Below are positions 1 to 9,676 of a DNA stretch of 64,000 bases, piece by piece. A program made the position numbers and the translations under genes. Below the pieces are notes generated by a model. It worked only from the letters and a program-made list of their open reading frames with translations, did no database searches and was not told the DNA's origin. Source of the stretch: SPJN01 sp965229935. Its GTDB lineage: Bacteria; Pseudomonadota; Alphaproteobacteria; SPJN01. Each line of letters begins with the position of its first letter. Positions within the stretch are counted from its first letter, which is position 1. The DNA lies in NCBI GenBank assembly GCA_965229935.1, contig CBDDKB010000002.1, forward strand, positions 1,488,001-1,552,000, written 5' to 3'.

Positions 1-3000
1 TGCAGACACGCCGTCAACAACATCTTCCCATTTCGCAATACCTTCACGTTCCGTGATGATTGGCATTGAGTAGGGATCCCATTCGGCCATACGCTGACCC
101 TTGGCAACGGCTTCGCCTTCGCCAATCATCAAACGTGAACCATAAGGCACCTTATGGCTTGCGCGTTCGACACCTTGGCTGTCAACGACAACCAACTGAC
201 AGTTCCGGCTCATCACCACCCAACGGTCTGATGAATCCTTCACCACATTGGCATGATCGATGCGCAGTGTACCTTCATGATTGGATTCCAAGAAGCTTTG
301 ATCCGCAACCTGCGCTGTCCCACCGATATGGAACGTACGCATAGTCAACTGTGTCCCCGGCTCACCGATTGACTGTGCAGCAATAACACCAACAGCTTCA
401 CCGATATTCACCGGCGTACCACGAGCCAGATCGCGACCATAACAAGCACCACAAGTACCCGTCTTGGTCTCACAAGTCAGAACAGACCGAATGCGCACAC
501 CCTGCAGGCCTGCGGTTTCGATCGCATCAACAGCAAGCTCGTCAATTTCGGCGCCAGCTTCGACAATGATGTCGCCGCTAACCGGATCAACGATAGTCTC
601 TGCAGCATGACGACCAAGAATACGTTCGCCAAGCTCTTCGATCACCTCACCGCCTTCGATCACAGCTTCGACATAAAGGCCGTTTTCTGTGCCGCAATCA
701 CGTTCGGTAATAATGCAATCCTGCGCCACATCGACCAAGCGACGGGTCAGATAACCAGAGCTAGCAGTCTTCAGCGCGGTGTCGGCCAGACCCTTACGGG
801 CACCATGGGTTGAGTTAAAGTACTCAAGCACCGACAGGCCTTCTTTAAAGTTTGAGATAATTGGTGTTTCAATAATCTCACCAGAAGGCTTGGCCATCAG
901 GCCACGCATACCCGCAAGCTGTTTCATCTGCGCGGGGGAACCACGGGCCCCTGAATGGGCCATCATGTAGATTGAGTTAATGTCCTTCAGACGACCTGAT
1001 TCAGGGTCGAGGTCTTCGGCCTGAATGCGTGCCATCATTGAATCAGCAACACGGTCCGTGCATTGCGCCCAGGCATCAACAACCTTGTTGTACTTCTCAC
1101 CCTGGGTGATCAGACCATCAACATATTGCTGTTCATATTCCTTGGCGAGGGTACGTGTTTCTTCAACAAAGGCCACCTTCTCGTCAGGCACAACCATGTC
1201 ATCCATGCCGAATGAAATACCGGCGCGGCAAGCATGGCCGAAACCAAGAGCCATGATGCGGTCACAGAAGATTACCGTGTCCTTCTGACCGCAATGGCGA
1301 TAGACCGTATCGATAACCTGTGACACTTCCTTCTTCGTCAACAAACGATTGACCAAGGAGAACTGGATCTTTGGATTAAGCGGCAGATGCTGGGCCAGCA
1401 ACATACGGCCCGGCGTCCCCTCAACAATCTCGGTCACCACTTCACCTTCTTCGTTCATGAAGGTGTGGCGTGCCTTCACCTTGGCATGAAGGGTTACTGT
1501 CCCTTCTTGCAAGGCGTGTTCAATCTCACCAACGGAGCCGAAGACCATGCCTTCGCCAGGCTCGTTCGGTTTTTCCATGGTGATGTAGTAAAGGCCAAGA
1601 ATAATGTCCTGACTGGGCACAATAATCGGCTTACCATTCGCAGGCGCCAAAATATTGTTGGTGGACATCATCAAGACGCGTGCTTCAAGCCGTGCTTCAA
1701 GTGACAAAGGCACGTGAACAGCCATTTGGTCACCGTCAAAGTCAGCGTTAAACGCAGTACAGACCAACGGATGCAGGCGAATTGCCTTACCTTCAATCAA
1801 AACAGGTTCAAACGCCTGAATGCCAAGACGGTGAAGTGTCGGCGCGCGGTTCAACATCACAGGATGTTCGCGGATCACCTCATCCAGAATATCCCACACT
1901 TCGGGACGTTCTTTTTCCACCAGCTTCTTGGCCTGCTTCACAGTAGAAGCAAGCCCCATCGCTTCAAGGCGGGCATAGATAAAGGGCTTGAACAGTTCCA
2001 GCGCCATTTTCTTGGGCAGACCACACTGATGCAGCATCAGTTCAGGACCAACCACGATCACGGAACGACCGGAATAGTCAACGCGCTTACCAAGCAGGTT
2101 CTGACGGAAACGGCCCTGCTTACCCTTCAGCATATCTGACAAGGATTTCAGCGGACGTTTGTTTGCACCTGTGATGGTACGGCCACGACGGCCATTATCG
2201 AACAGCGCATCAACAGATTCCTGCAACATGCGCTTTTCGTTGCGGATGATGATATCCGGCGCACGCAGTTCCATCAAACGCTTCAAACGGTTGTTCCGAT
2301 TGATCACACGACGATAGAGATCATTCAAATCTGATGTCGCAAAGCGACCACCATCAAGCGGCACCAAGGGGCGCAGTTCCGGCGGGATAACCGGAACGAT
2401 GGTCATGATCATCCATTCAGGCTTATTGCCTGATTCAAGGAAGGCATCAATCAGCTTCAGACGCTTGACCAATTTCTTGGGCTTCAGCTCTGACTTTGTA
2501 TGACGCAATTCTTCGCGAACCAGCTCACGCTCTTTCGCAAGGTCGATGGTCATCAGCATATCGCGGATCGCTTCCGCACCGATCCCGGCGGTAAAGCTGT
2601 CTTCGCCATATTCGTCCTGCGCGTCATAGAACTCTTCTTCTGTTAGAAGCTGGCGTTCTTTCAGCGGTGTCAGGCCCGGCTCCTGCACGATGAAGCTTTC
2701 GAAATAGAGCACACGCTCAATATCTTTCAGCGTCATGTCGAGCAAAAGACCGATACGGCTGGGCAGTGATTTCAGGAACCAGATATGTGCAACAGGCGCT
2801 GCCAGTTCGATATGGCCCATACGTTCGCGGCGCACTTTAGACAGGGTAACTTCAACGCCGCACTTTTCGCAGACGATGCCCTTATACTTCATGCGCTTAT
2901 ATTTACCGCACAGACATTCATAGTCCTTCATCGGACCGAAAATGCGTGAACAGAATAGACCGTCCCGCTCAGGCTTGAATGTACGGTAGTTGATGGTCTC

Positions 3001-3126
3001 TGGCTTTTTGATCTCACCATAGGACCATGACAGGATCTTCTCTGGGCTGGCCAAAGAAATCCGGATGGAATCAAATGTATCGCGCTTTTCGGCGGGCGAG
3101 AAGATGTTGGTAACGTCGTTATTCAT
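1..3126 (-). CDS. rpoC: DNA-directed RNA polymerase subunit beta' (3' end beyond window)
   Basis: Encodes the N-terminal 1042 residues of the beta' subunit, which forms one side of the active-centre cleft of RNA polymerase. The reading frame is open to the window's left edge, so the C-terminal part (jaw end, roughly 350 residues in the family) is missing only because of the window. Visible landmarks are the N-terminal zinc ribbon with Cys71, Cys73, Cys86 and Cys89, and the catalytic loop NADFDGDQMA near residue 460, whose three aspartates bind the catalytic magnesium. The start is the ATG at 3126, giving MNNDVTNIF. It lies 102 bases downstream of rpoB on the same strand, so the two are co-transcribed. 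No frameshift or missing motif was seen. Confidence 0.98.
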   Translation of the reverse strand, partial: MNNDVTNIFSPAEKRDTFDSIRISLASPEKILSWSYGEIKKPETINYRTFKPERDGLFCSRIFGPMKDYECLCGKYKRMKYKGIVCEKCGVEVTLSKVRRERMGHIELAAPVAHIWFLKSLPSRIGLLLDMTLKDIERVLYFESFIVQEPGLTPLKERQLLTEEEFYDAQDEYGEDSFTAGIGAEAIRDMLMTIDLAKERELVREELRHTKSELKPKKLVKRLKLIDAFLESGNKPEWMIMTIVPVIPPELRPLVPLDGGRFATSDLNDLYRRVINRNNRLKRLMELRAPDIIIRNEKRMLQESVDALFDNGRRGRTITGANKRPLKSLSDMLKGKQGRFRQNLLGKRVDYSGRSVIVVGPELMLHQCGLPKKMALELFKPFIYARLEAMGLASTVKQAKKLVEKERPEVWDILDEVIREHPVMLNRAPTLHRLGIQAFEPVLIEGKAIRLHPLVCTAFNADFDGDQMAVHVPLSLEARLEARVLMMSTNNILAPANGKPIIVPSQDIILGLYYITMEKPNEPGEGMVFGSVGEIEHALQEGTVTLHAKVKARHTFMNEEGEVVTEIVEGTPGRMLLAQHLPLNPKIQFSLVNRLLTKKEVSQVIDTVYRHCGQKDTVIFCDRIMALGFGHACRAGISFGMDDMVVPDEKVAFVEETRTLAKEYEQQYVDGLITQGEKYNKVVDAWAQCTDRVADSMMARIQAEDLDPESGRLKDINSIYMMAHSGARGSPAQMKQLAGMRGLMAKPSGEIIETPIISNFKEGLSVLEYFNSTHGARKGLADTALKTASSGYLTRRLVDVAQDCIITERDCGTENGLYVEAVIEGGEVIEELGERILGRHAAETIVDPVSGDIIVEAGAEIDELAVDAIETAGLQGVRIRSVLTCETKTGTCGACYGRDLARGTPVNIGEAVGVIAAQSIGEPGTQLTMRTFHIGGTAQVADQSFLESNHEGTLRIDHANVVKDSSDRWVVMSRNCQLVVVDSQGVERASHKVPYGSRLMIGEGEAVAKGQRMAEWDPYSMPIITEREGIAKWEDVVDGVSA

Positions 3127-3186
3127 CCTCTTGTCGCTCCTTCAAAATTGCCTGTGTCAGGCGGAAAATAATCAGCTCAATGGGTT

Positions 3187-3216
3187 TGATCCGCCCGCCT
3201 GTCGGTAGGCGGATCA
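3187..3216 (-). other. Inverted repeat in the rpoB-rpoC spacer
   Basis: Nine-base perfect arms (TGATCCGCC at 3187-3195 and its complement at 3208-3216) surround a 12-base loop, just after the rpoB stop codon. No T-run follows on the transcribed strand, so this is not a standard terminator. An RNA processing or stabilising hairpin between the two polymerase genes is the simplest reading, but that is inference. Confidence 0.5.
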
Positions 3217-3228
3217 TTTTGGCAATGC

Positions 3229-6200
3229 TTATTCTTCGGTTTCAACCAGTTCGATATTCAGGCCGAGTGACCGCATTTCCTTCACAAGCACGTTAAAGCT
3301 TTCAGGGATACCGGCTTCGAAACTATCCTCACCGGCAACGATTGCTTCATACACTTTGGTACGACCAGCAACGTCATCCGACTTGACGGTCAGCATTTCC
3401 TGAAGCGTGTAAGCTGCGCCATAGGCCTGCAGCGCCCACACTTCCATCTCACCGAAGCGCTGACCACCGAACTGTGCCTTACCACCCAGCGGCTGCTGCG
3501 TAACAAGTGAGTACGGGCCGATAGAACGGGCATGGATTTTATCGTCAACCAAGTGATGCAGCTTGAGCATATAGATATACCCAACCGTCACCGGGCGGTC
3601 GAACTGTTCGCCGGTACGACCGTCAAACAGAATTGACTGCCCTGACTGATCAAACCCGGCAGAATCGAGATGATCAACAATGTCCGCTTCGACAGCACCA
3701 TCAAACACTGGTGTTGCCATCGGCACACCCTTGCTGAGGTTTTTGGCCAATTCGACAATGCCATCGTCACTGTCAACCTGACCAACCTCACCTTCAAAGC
3801 GCTCGTCGCCATAGGCAAGTTTCAAGCTGTCCTTGATCTGACCGATCTGACCATCGCGCGTATATTGTTCATACGCAGCCTTGATCTTGCGGCCAAGACC
3901 TGCAGCGGCCCAACCCAGATGGGTTTCAAGGATCTGCCCCACATTCATACGTGAAGGCACACCAAGCGGGTTCAACACCACATCAACCGGGGTGCCGTCT
4001 TCCAAGAAGGGCATGTCCTCTTCGGGAAGAATGCGAGAGATAACCCCCTTATTCCCGTGACGACCAGCCATCTTGTCACCGGGCTGCAGCTTACGCTTCA
4101 CAGCGACGAAGACTTTGACCATCTTCATCACGCCAGGCAGCAGCTCGTCACCACGCTGAACTTTTTCAACCTTGTCTTCGAAGCGGGCCTGCAAGCGTTC
4201 ACGATTCTCATCATAAAGCTTTTTCAAACCTTCCACGTCGGCCATGGCGCTGTCATTGGTCAGTGCCAATTCCCACCACTTGCCACGGGGCATTTCTTCC
4301 AACAGGGCTTCGGTCACCTTGGCACCTGCATCATACCCCTTGGGCGCATTGGCGATCTGCTTGTTCAACAGCAGTTCATGCAAACGCGCATAGGTGTTGC
4401 GGTCCAAAATGGCCTGTTCGTCATCACGATCTTTTGCAAGACGTTCGATTTCTGACTGTTCGATTGCCAAGGCACGTTCGTCCTTGTCGATACCATGACG
4501 GTTAAAGACGCGAACTTCGACAACAGTCCCTGTTGTGCCCGGAGGCAACCGCAGTGACGTGTCACGAACCTCAGACGCTTTTTCACCAAAGATGGCGCGC
4601 AGAAGCTTTTCTTCCGGCGTCATCGGGCTCTCACCCTTTGGCGTTACCTTACCGACCAAAATATCGTCGGGGGAAACTTCGGCACCGACATAAACAATGC
4701 CAGCCTCGTCAAGGTTAGACAGGTTTTCTTCACCCACATTCGGAATGTCGCGTGTGATTTCTTCGGGACCCAATTTGGTGTCGCGGGCCATCACTTCGAA
4801 TTCTTCAACATGGATAGAGGTGAAGACGTCATCCTTCACGATCCGTTCAGAGATCAGGATGGAGTCTTCAAAGTTGTAACCGTTCCACGGCATGAACGCG
4901 ACCAGCGCATTCCGGCCCAGTGCCAATTCACCCAAATCGGTTGACGGGCCATCGGCAACAACGTCCCCTGCCCGCACTTCGTCACCGACACGCACAATCG
5001 GGCGCTGAGTGATACATGTGCTTTGGTTGGACCGTTGGAACTTGCGCAGATTGTAGATATCCACACCTGATTTCGTCACGTCGCGTTCTTCGGTTGCGCG
5101 CACAACGATACGGCGGGCATCCACCTGCTCAACCACGCCTGTACGGCGGGCGACAATGGCGGCACCTGAATCGCGAGCCACAACCTCTTCCATACCTGTA
5201 CCAACCAGGGGCGCTTCTGAACGCACCAAGGGCACAGCCTGACGTTGCATGTTTGAGCCCATCAAGGCGCGGTTCGCATCGTCATTTTCAAGGAAGGGGA
5301 TCAACGCCGCAGCAACAGACACAAGCTGTTTCGGTGACACGTCCATATAGTCGACATTGTTCACGTCGGTCATCAGGAAGTCACCTGCTGCGCGGCATGA
5401 CACAAGGTCGTTCACAAAGTGACCATCATCGGTCAACGGCGCGTTGGCCTGTGCGATGGTGTATTTGCCTTCTTCCATAGCTGACAAATAAACAACATCT
5501 TCGGTGACCTTGCCGTTCTCAACCTTGCGATATGGGCTTTCGATAAAGCCATATTTGTTGACACGGGCATAAGTAGCCAGTGAGTTGATCAGACCGATAT
5601 TCGGACCTTCAGGCGTTTCAATCGGGCAGATACGGCCATAATGGGTGGGATGCACGTCACGCACTTCGAAACCGGCGCGTTCACGTGTCAGGCCACCCGG
5701 GCCCAATGCTGACAGACGACGCTTATGCGTAATTTCTGACAGCGGGTTTGTTTGGTCCATGAACTGTGAAAGCTGGGATGAGCCAAAGAACTCACGCACA
5801 GCAGCAGCAACAGGTTTGGAGTTGATCAGGTCCTGCGGCATCACAGTGTCGATTTCAACACCGCTCATCCGTTCCTTGATCGCACGTTCCATACGCAGCA
5901 GCCCGATGCGGTATTGATTTTCCATCAACTCACCGACTGACCGGACGCGGCGGTTGCCAAGATGGTCAATATCATCCACCTCGCCCCGGCCATCACGCAG
6001 ATCAACCAATGTTTTGATTACAGCCAGAATGTCATCCTTGCGCAGGACACGAACAGTGTCTTCGCATTCAAGGCTCATCCGTGCATTCAATTTCACGCGA
6101 CCAACGGCTGACAGGTCATAACGTTCTGAATCAAAGAACAGGCCATCGAACAATGCAGTTGCGGTTTCTTCGGTGGCAGGTTCGCCCGGACGCATCACGC

Positions 6201-7350
6201 GGTAGATTTCCACCAAGGCGCTGTCGCGATCTTCAGCCTTGTCTGCCTTCAATGTGTTGCGGATATAGGCACCCACGGTCACATCGTCGATCTCAAGCAC
6301 GTCAAGCGAGGTGAAACCGATTTCCAAAAGCTCAGCAATCAGCTCCTCGGTCAGCTCGTCACCGGCTTCGACAAAAATCTCACCCGTGTTTTCGTCAATC
6401 AGATCATAGGCAGCAAAGCGGCCAACCAAATCTTCTGACCCCACCAGCAATTCGGTCAAACCATCTTCGGCCAGCAGGCGTGCCTTACGCGGGGTGATTT
6501 TTGTCCCCGCCTCAACCACGACCTTGCCGGTCTTGGCATCGACCAAATCAACAGTGGGTTTAACACCGCGATATTTTTCAGCATCAAACGCGACTTTCCA
6601 GCCATCGGCCTTCTTGTCGAACTTGTAGATACGGGTGTCATAGAAGAAGTTCAGGATTTCTTCGCCCGTCATGCCCAGTGCGTACAACAGCGTCGTAGCG
6701 GGCAGCTTACGACGGCGGTCAATACGAACATGTACAATGTCTTTTGCATCAAATTCGAAATCGAGCCATGAGCCACGATAAGGAATGACGCGCGCAGCAA
6801 ACAGAAGCTTGCCTGATGAATGGGTCTTGCCCTTATCATGGTCAAAGAACACGCCCGGTGAACGATGCATCTGGGAAACGATCACGCGTTCGGTGCCATT
6901 GACGATAAAGGTACCGTGGTCGGTCATCAGCGGCATGTCGCCCATATAGACGTCTTGCTGCTTGATATCCAAAACGGACTTGGCACCTGTTTCTTCGTCT
7001 ACTTCAAAGACGATCAGGCGCAATGTCACTTTCAAGGGGGCTGAATAGGTCAGGCCGCGCTGTTGACATTCTTCAACGTCAAACTTCGGCTCTTCATATT
7101 CAAAGCCGACAAATTCCAAGGTGGCGGTCTCTGCAAAGTCAGAAATCGGGAACACCGATTTAAAGACGCCCTGCAGACCATCTTCACCGCGCGCGTCGTC
7201 AGACATATCGCGCTGTAGGAACAGGTCGTAGGAATGTTTTTGAACTTCAATCAAGTTCGGCATTTCTGCCACTTCGGGGATATGACCGAAAAACTTGCGA
7301 ATACGTTTCTTGCCGGTGAAGGACAAGGAGTTATTGATCTTGGTTGCCAT
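3229..7350 (-). CDS. rpoB: DNA-directed RNA polymerase subunit beta
   Basis: 1373-residue beta subunit of RNA polymerase, full length for alphaproteobacteria. The rifampicin pocket lies around residues 520-560: SSQLSQFMDQTNP, then THKRRLSALGPGG, then the ETPEGPNIGL segment. It carries the wild-type residues at the positions equivalent to E. coli Asp516, His526 and Ser531, so the sequence looks rifampicin-sensitive. The GDKMAGRHGNKG block near residue 1090 and the following PLGVPSRMNVGQ segment contact the nucleotide and the beta' subunit. The start at 7350 gives MATKINNSLSFTGKKRIRKFFG. Only a short AGG precedes the ATG as ribosome site. The gene is normally directly behind rplL. Here it is separated from it by 960 bases containing an opposite-strand gene. 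Confidence 0.98.
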   Translation of the reverse strand: MATKINNSLSFTGKKRIRKFFGHIPEVAEMPNLIEVQKHSYDLFLQRDMSDDARGEDGLQGVFKSVFPISDFAETATLEFVGFEYEEPKFDVEECQQRGLTYSAPLKVTLRLIVFEVDEETGAKSVLDIKQQDVYMGDMPLMTDHGTFIVNGTERVIVSQMHRSPGVFFDHDKGKTHSSGKLLFAARVIPYRGSWLDFEFDAKDIVHVRIDRRRKLPATTLLYALGMTGEEILNFFYDTRIYKFDKKADGWKVAFDAEKYRGVKPTVDLVDAKTGKVVVEAGTKITPRKARLLAEDGLTELLVGSEDLVGRFAAYDLIDENTGEIFVEAGDELTEELIAELLEIGFTSLDVLEIDDVTVGAYIRNTLKADKAEDRDSALVEIYRVMRPGEPATEETATALFDGLFFDSERYDLSAVGRVKLNARMSLECEDTVRVLRKDDILAVIKTLVDLRDGRGEVDDIDHLGNRRVRSVGELMENQYRIGLLRMERAIKERMSGVEIDTVMPQDLINSKPVAAAVREFFGSSQLSQFMDQTNPLSEITHKRRLSALGPGGLTRERAGFEVRDVHPTHYGRICPIETPEGPNIGLINSLATYARVNKYGFIESPYRKVENGKVTEDVVYLSAMEEGKYTIAQANAPLTDDGHFVNDLVSCRAAGDFLMTDVNNVDYMDVSPKQLVSVAAALIPFLENDDANRALMGSNMQRQAVPLVRSEAPLVGTGMEEVVARDSGAAIVARRTGVVEQVDARRIVVRATEERDVTKSGVDIYNLRKFQRSNQSTCITQRPIVRVGDEVRAGDVVADGPSTDLGELALGRNALVAFMPWNGYNFEDSILISERIVKDDVFTSIHVEEFEVMARDTKLGPEEITRDIPNVGEENLSNLDEAGIVYVGAEVSPDDILVGKVTPKGESPMTPEEKLLRAIFGEKASEVRDTSLRLPPGTTGTVVEVRVFNRHGIDKDERALAIEQSEIERLAKDRDDEQAILDRNTYARLHELLLNKQIANAPKGYDAGAKVTEALLEEMPRGKWWELALTNDSAMADVEGLKKLYDENRERLQARFEDKVEKVQRGDELLPGVMKMVKVFVAVKRKLQPGDKMAGRHGNKGVISRILPEEDMPFLEDGTPVDVVLNPLGVPSRMNVGQILETHLGWAAAGLGRKIKAAYEQYTRDGQIGQIKDSLKLAYGDERFEGEVGQVDSDDGIVELAKNLSKGVPMATPVFDGAVEADIVDHLDSAGFDQSGQSILFDGRTGEQFDRPVTVGYIYMLKLHHLVDDKIHARSIGPYSLVTQQPLGGKAQFGGQRFGEMEVWALQAYGAAYTLQEMLTVKSDDVAGRTKVYEAIVAGEDSFEAGIPESFNVLVKEMRSLGLNIELVETEE

Positions 7351-7759
7351 GCCTGCCAGATGCCTTACATGTTGGACAAACCATACGGTTTGAAGTGCCG
7401 TGAACCCGACAACGCCAATTGTTTCAAGGCAATAAGCGGCGCCGGATGAACGCGCAAAAGGACAGACAACACCCGCCTTGCCTGAACAAAACGCCTGCTA
7501 TCGGTCTTCCTGCTTCTCAAACACCCCTGAAGAGTAATCCGCCGCTCTTCTCGCAATTCAGTGCCTGCCCGCACTGGCCCGGGGTCGGGCCACCAAAAAA
7601 CGCCGGAAATTCCGACATTTATGGGACAGAGGAAGCGTGTTATAACGCCGAATATCAGGGGACGCAATGGCGATTCCCCGCTTCTTGCGAACATTTGCGC
7701 CGCAAATTCGGTTCAAAATGTCGCGCAGCCGCACAAACCGCCCCTAAAGGCCGCTATCT
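7351..7759 (-). promoter_or_regulatory. 409-base region before rpoB: putative rpoBC promoter and structured leader
   Basis: No convincing gene lies here. On the leftward strand a promoter candidate is TTGCGT (7662-7667), a 17-base spacer and TATAAC (7639-7644), which predicts a start near 7632 and a leader of about 280 bases. The leader would contain a 6-base-pair hairpin (7602-7616) directly followed by six T's (7595-7600), which resembles an attenuator. It would then hold a 7-base-pair hairpin TGGCCCG/CGGGCCA (7575-7592) and a small CAAACC/GGTTTG hairpin (7377-7392) close to the rpoB start. The promoter and attenuation roles are inferred from sequence only. Confidence 0.45.
7595..7616 (-). 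terminator. Hairpin plus T6 in the rpoB leader (attenuator candidate)
   Basis: On the leftward strand GTCGGA and TCCGGC can form a 6-base-pair stem (one G-U pair) with a three-base loop, followed after one G by six T's. It lies downstream of the predicted rpoBC promoter and upstream of rpoB. It could therefore limit transcription into rpoBC or stop stray leftward reads. The stem is short, so efficiency is uncertain. Confidence 0.4.
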
Positions 7760-8125
7760 ATGACAATTTCAGCCCTAGATCACATTCAGTTGGCGATCCC
7801 TGTCGGGGCTGAAGATCAGGCCCGCGCCTTTTATGGTGACGTGCTGGGCTTTATTGAGGTTGAAAAGCCCGATTATATGAAGGCACGCGGCGGGCTTTGG
7901 CTCAAAAGCGGCAGCGTTAATCTGCATTTAGGGGTCGAAGAGAGCTTTCGCCCTGCGCAAAAGGCACACCCTGCCCTAGTGGTTGATGATCTAGCTGCCT
8001 ACGAAGCAAAGCTGCGCGCGCTTGGCCATGAGATTAAGCCCGACAAGCCCGTGCCCGGCTTTATCAGGTTTTCCAGCCATGATTGCTTTGGCAATCGGTT
8101 GGAGTTTATGCAGGTTGACCAATAA
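7760..8125 (+). CDS. VOC / glyoxalase-fold family protein
   Basis: 121-residue single-domain protein of the vicinal oxygen chelate fold (glyoxalase I, dioxygenase and resistance protein superfamily). Typical landmarks are DHIQLAIP near the N-terminus (first metal-type His), RAFYGDVLGF (the signature of the first beta-alpha module), LHLGVE in the middle (second His) and RLEFMQ near the end (metal-type Glu). The reaction cannot be told from sequence, because small VOC proteins include glyoxalases, epimerases and binding proteins. It lies on the strand opposite to all its neighbours, between rplL and rpoB. The protein looks intact and its base composition resembles its surroundings, so insertion would not be recent. 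Confidence 0.8.
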   Translation: MTISALDHIQLAIPVGAEDQARAFYGDVLGFIEVEKPDYMKARGGLWLKSGSVNLHLGVEESFRPAQKAHPALVVDDLAAYEAKLRALGHEIKPDKPVPGFIRFSSHDCFGNRLEFMQVDQ

Positions 8126-8201
8126 TCATCCCAAAATGCGGTTTCGATCCCCATCCGCTTCGTAGCCGGACCACCTATTTTTAAAAATCAGCAAGACAAA
8201 C

Positions 8202-8233
8202 AAAAACCGGCCACCCCCGAAAGGATGACCGGC
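8202..8233 (-). terminator. Intrinsic terminator after rplL
   Basis: On the leftward strand CCGGTCATCC pairs with GGGGTGGCCGG as a 10-base-pair stem with two G-U pairs and a short loop, followed by TTTTTG. It lies about 80 bases behind the rplL stop. It would end the rplKAJL transcript before the opposite-strand VOC gene and before rpoBC. Confidence 0.75.
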
Positions 8234-8313
8234 TTTGTTCAAAGATGTTTTTGCTGGTCGCTCTTTGGCGGCCATCAGTTTCAAAGAAACTGACTGCAAA
8301 ACGCTTAGGCGAA

Positions 8314-8694
<381 letters not shown>

Positions 8695-8721
8695 TTGTTA
8701 GATCCTTTAGCTTTTCAAAAG

Positions 8722-8753
8722 GCCGGGCATGTCATTCCAAAAAATAACCCGGC
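8722..8753 (-). other. Inverted repeat between rplJ and rplL
   Basis: GCCGGG (8722-8727) and CCCGGC (8748-8753) enclose a 20-base A/T-rich stretch in the 96-base rplJ-rplL spacer. L7/L12 is needed at several copies per L10, and a spacer structure could help set that ratio. That role is inferred and not shown by the sequence. Confidence 0.3.
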
Positions 8754-8790
8754 AGGTTGTTTATGAGGTTTACGTCTAATCCGTAATGAA

Positions 8791-9309
8791 TTAGGCCGCG
8801 TCGCCTGATTGACCATAAGCGCCAAACACGCGCGCCAACTGACCGGCAGGTGCTGTAGTGACCTGAGCAATCCGTGTAGCGGGTGTGTTGAGCATGCCGA
8901 CAATCTTACCCCGAAGCTCATCGAGTGACGGCATAGACGCAAGCGCCTTCACACCATCAGCATCGAGCACCGTGTCGCCCATAATGCCGCCGATAACGAC
9001 AAGCTTGTCGTTGGCTTTGGCATAATCAGAAACAACTTTAGGTGCAGCGACCGGGTCGTCAGAGTAGGCAATGGCCGTCGGCCCCGTGAACAGATCTTTG
9101 ATCGGTTCGCAGGATGTGCCGTCAAGCGCGAGCTTTGTCAGCCGGTTCTTCGTAACTTTGAAGCCGGCACCTTGGTCTGCAATCTTATCGCGGAGGTCTG
9201 ACACTTCAGGAACGCTGAGACCTTTATACTGGGTCACAACGACAACGCCTGCAGCAGCAAACACACCGTTCAATTCGGCGACCAGGGCTTCTTTTTCCGC
9301 TCTGTCCAC
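8791..9309 (-). CDS. rplJ: 50S ribosomal protein L10
   Basis: L10 anchors the L7/L12 dimers to 23S rRNA at the stalk base and represses its own operon. The chosen start is the GTG at 9309, giving M/VDRAEKEALVAELNGVF and 172 residues, the normal family length. GGAG lies six bases upstream of this GTG. An in-frame ATG at 9348 would add 13 residues (beginning MVCSQTVIATEK) not typical of the family and has no better ribosome site. The protein shows the conserved GVVVVTQYKGLSV and the LKxxFxGPTAIAYSDD-like segment (DLFTGPTAIAYSDDPVA). The C-terminal helix expected to bind L7/L12 is present. It sits between rplA and rplL. Confidence 0.95.
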   Translation of the reverse strand: MDRAEKEALVAELNGVFAAAGVVVVTQYKGLSVPEVSDLRDKIADQGAGFKVTKNRLTKLALDGTSCEPIKDLFTGPTAIAYSDDPVAAPKVVSDYAKANDKLVVIGGIMGDTVLDADGVKALASMPSLDELRGKIVGMLNTPATRIAQVTTAPAGQLARVFGAYGQSGDAA

Positions 9310-9676
9310 ACTCTTCTCCGTGGCTATGACAGTTTGCGAACAAACCATCAGTTTCGCCTTGGACCAAAAATTTCAGGAAGCTGGTTTGGAACCGTCGCCA
9401 GTGGCGGGGCGGTTCTTGGCAAGCGACCTGCTTTTCAGCCCGGTTCGCCTGTCCCCAATCGGATCAACCTTCATAAACATCAGAAACCCAAAGGGTCTGA
9501 AGAATTCCGGTTACGCCGTCTCATGCAGGATAGTGTTTAAGCCTTCTTGCGAAAGCTCCTGCAATCTTGGACAGGTTTGCAAAGGTAAAACGGGTCCGAA
9601 AACCCACTTTCCTTGCGATGTACGACCCGCCAGCTATGCCGACAGGCCGGACAATCTTTAAAAAAGATGGCGTTAA
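9310..9676 (-). ncRNA. rplJ leader region, candidate L10 autoregulatory structure
   Basis: The 367 bases between rplA and rplJ hold no gene. At 9524-9563, on the transcribed strand, outer arms TGCAGGA and TCCTGCA enclose a hairpin AGCTTTC-GCAA-GAAGGCT with seven pairs and a GNRA tetraloop (9540-9557). It is placed about 215 bases before the rplJ start, where L10 leaders are found in other bacteria. L10 or the L10-L7/L12 complex is known to bind such leaders to control translation of rplJL. A further GGGT/ACCC hairpin lies closer to rplA. Assignment is from position and fold only. Confidence 0.55.

Noticed and set aside
3187..3216. Terminator between rpoB and rpoC
   Set aside because: The hairpin is real, but no T-run follows in the direction of transcription and rpoC must be co-expressed.
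7365..7763. Open frames in both directions between rpoB and the VOC gene
   Set aside because: They lack ribosome sites, have low-complexity unfamiliar translations, and overlap the promoter and hairpin signals.
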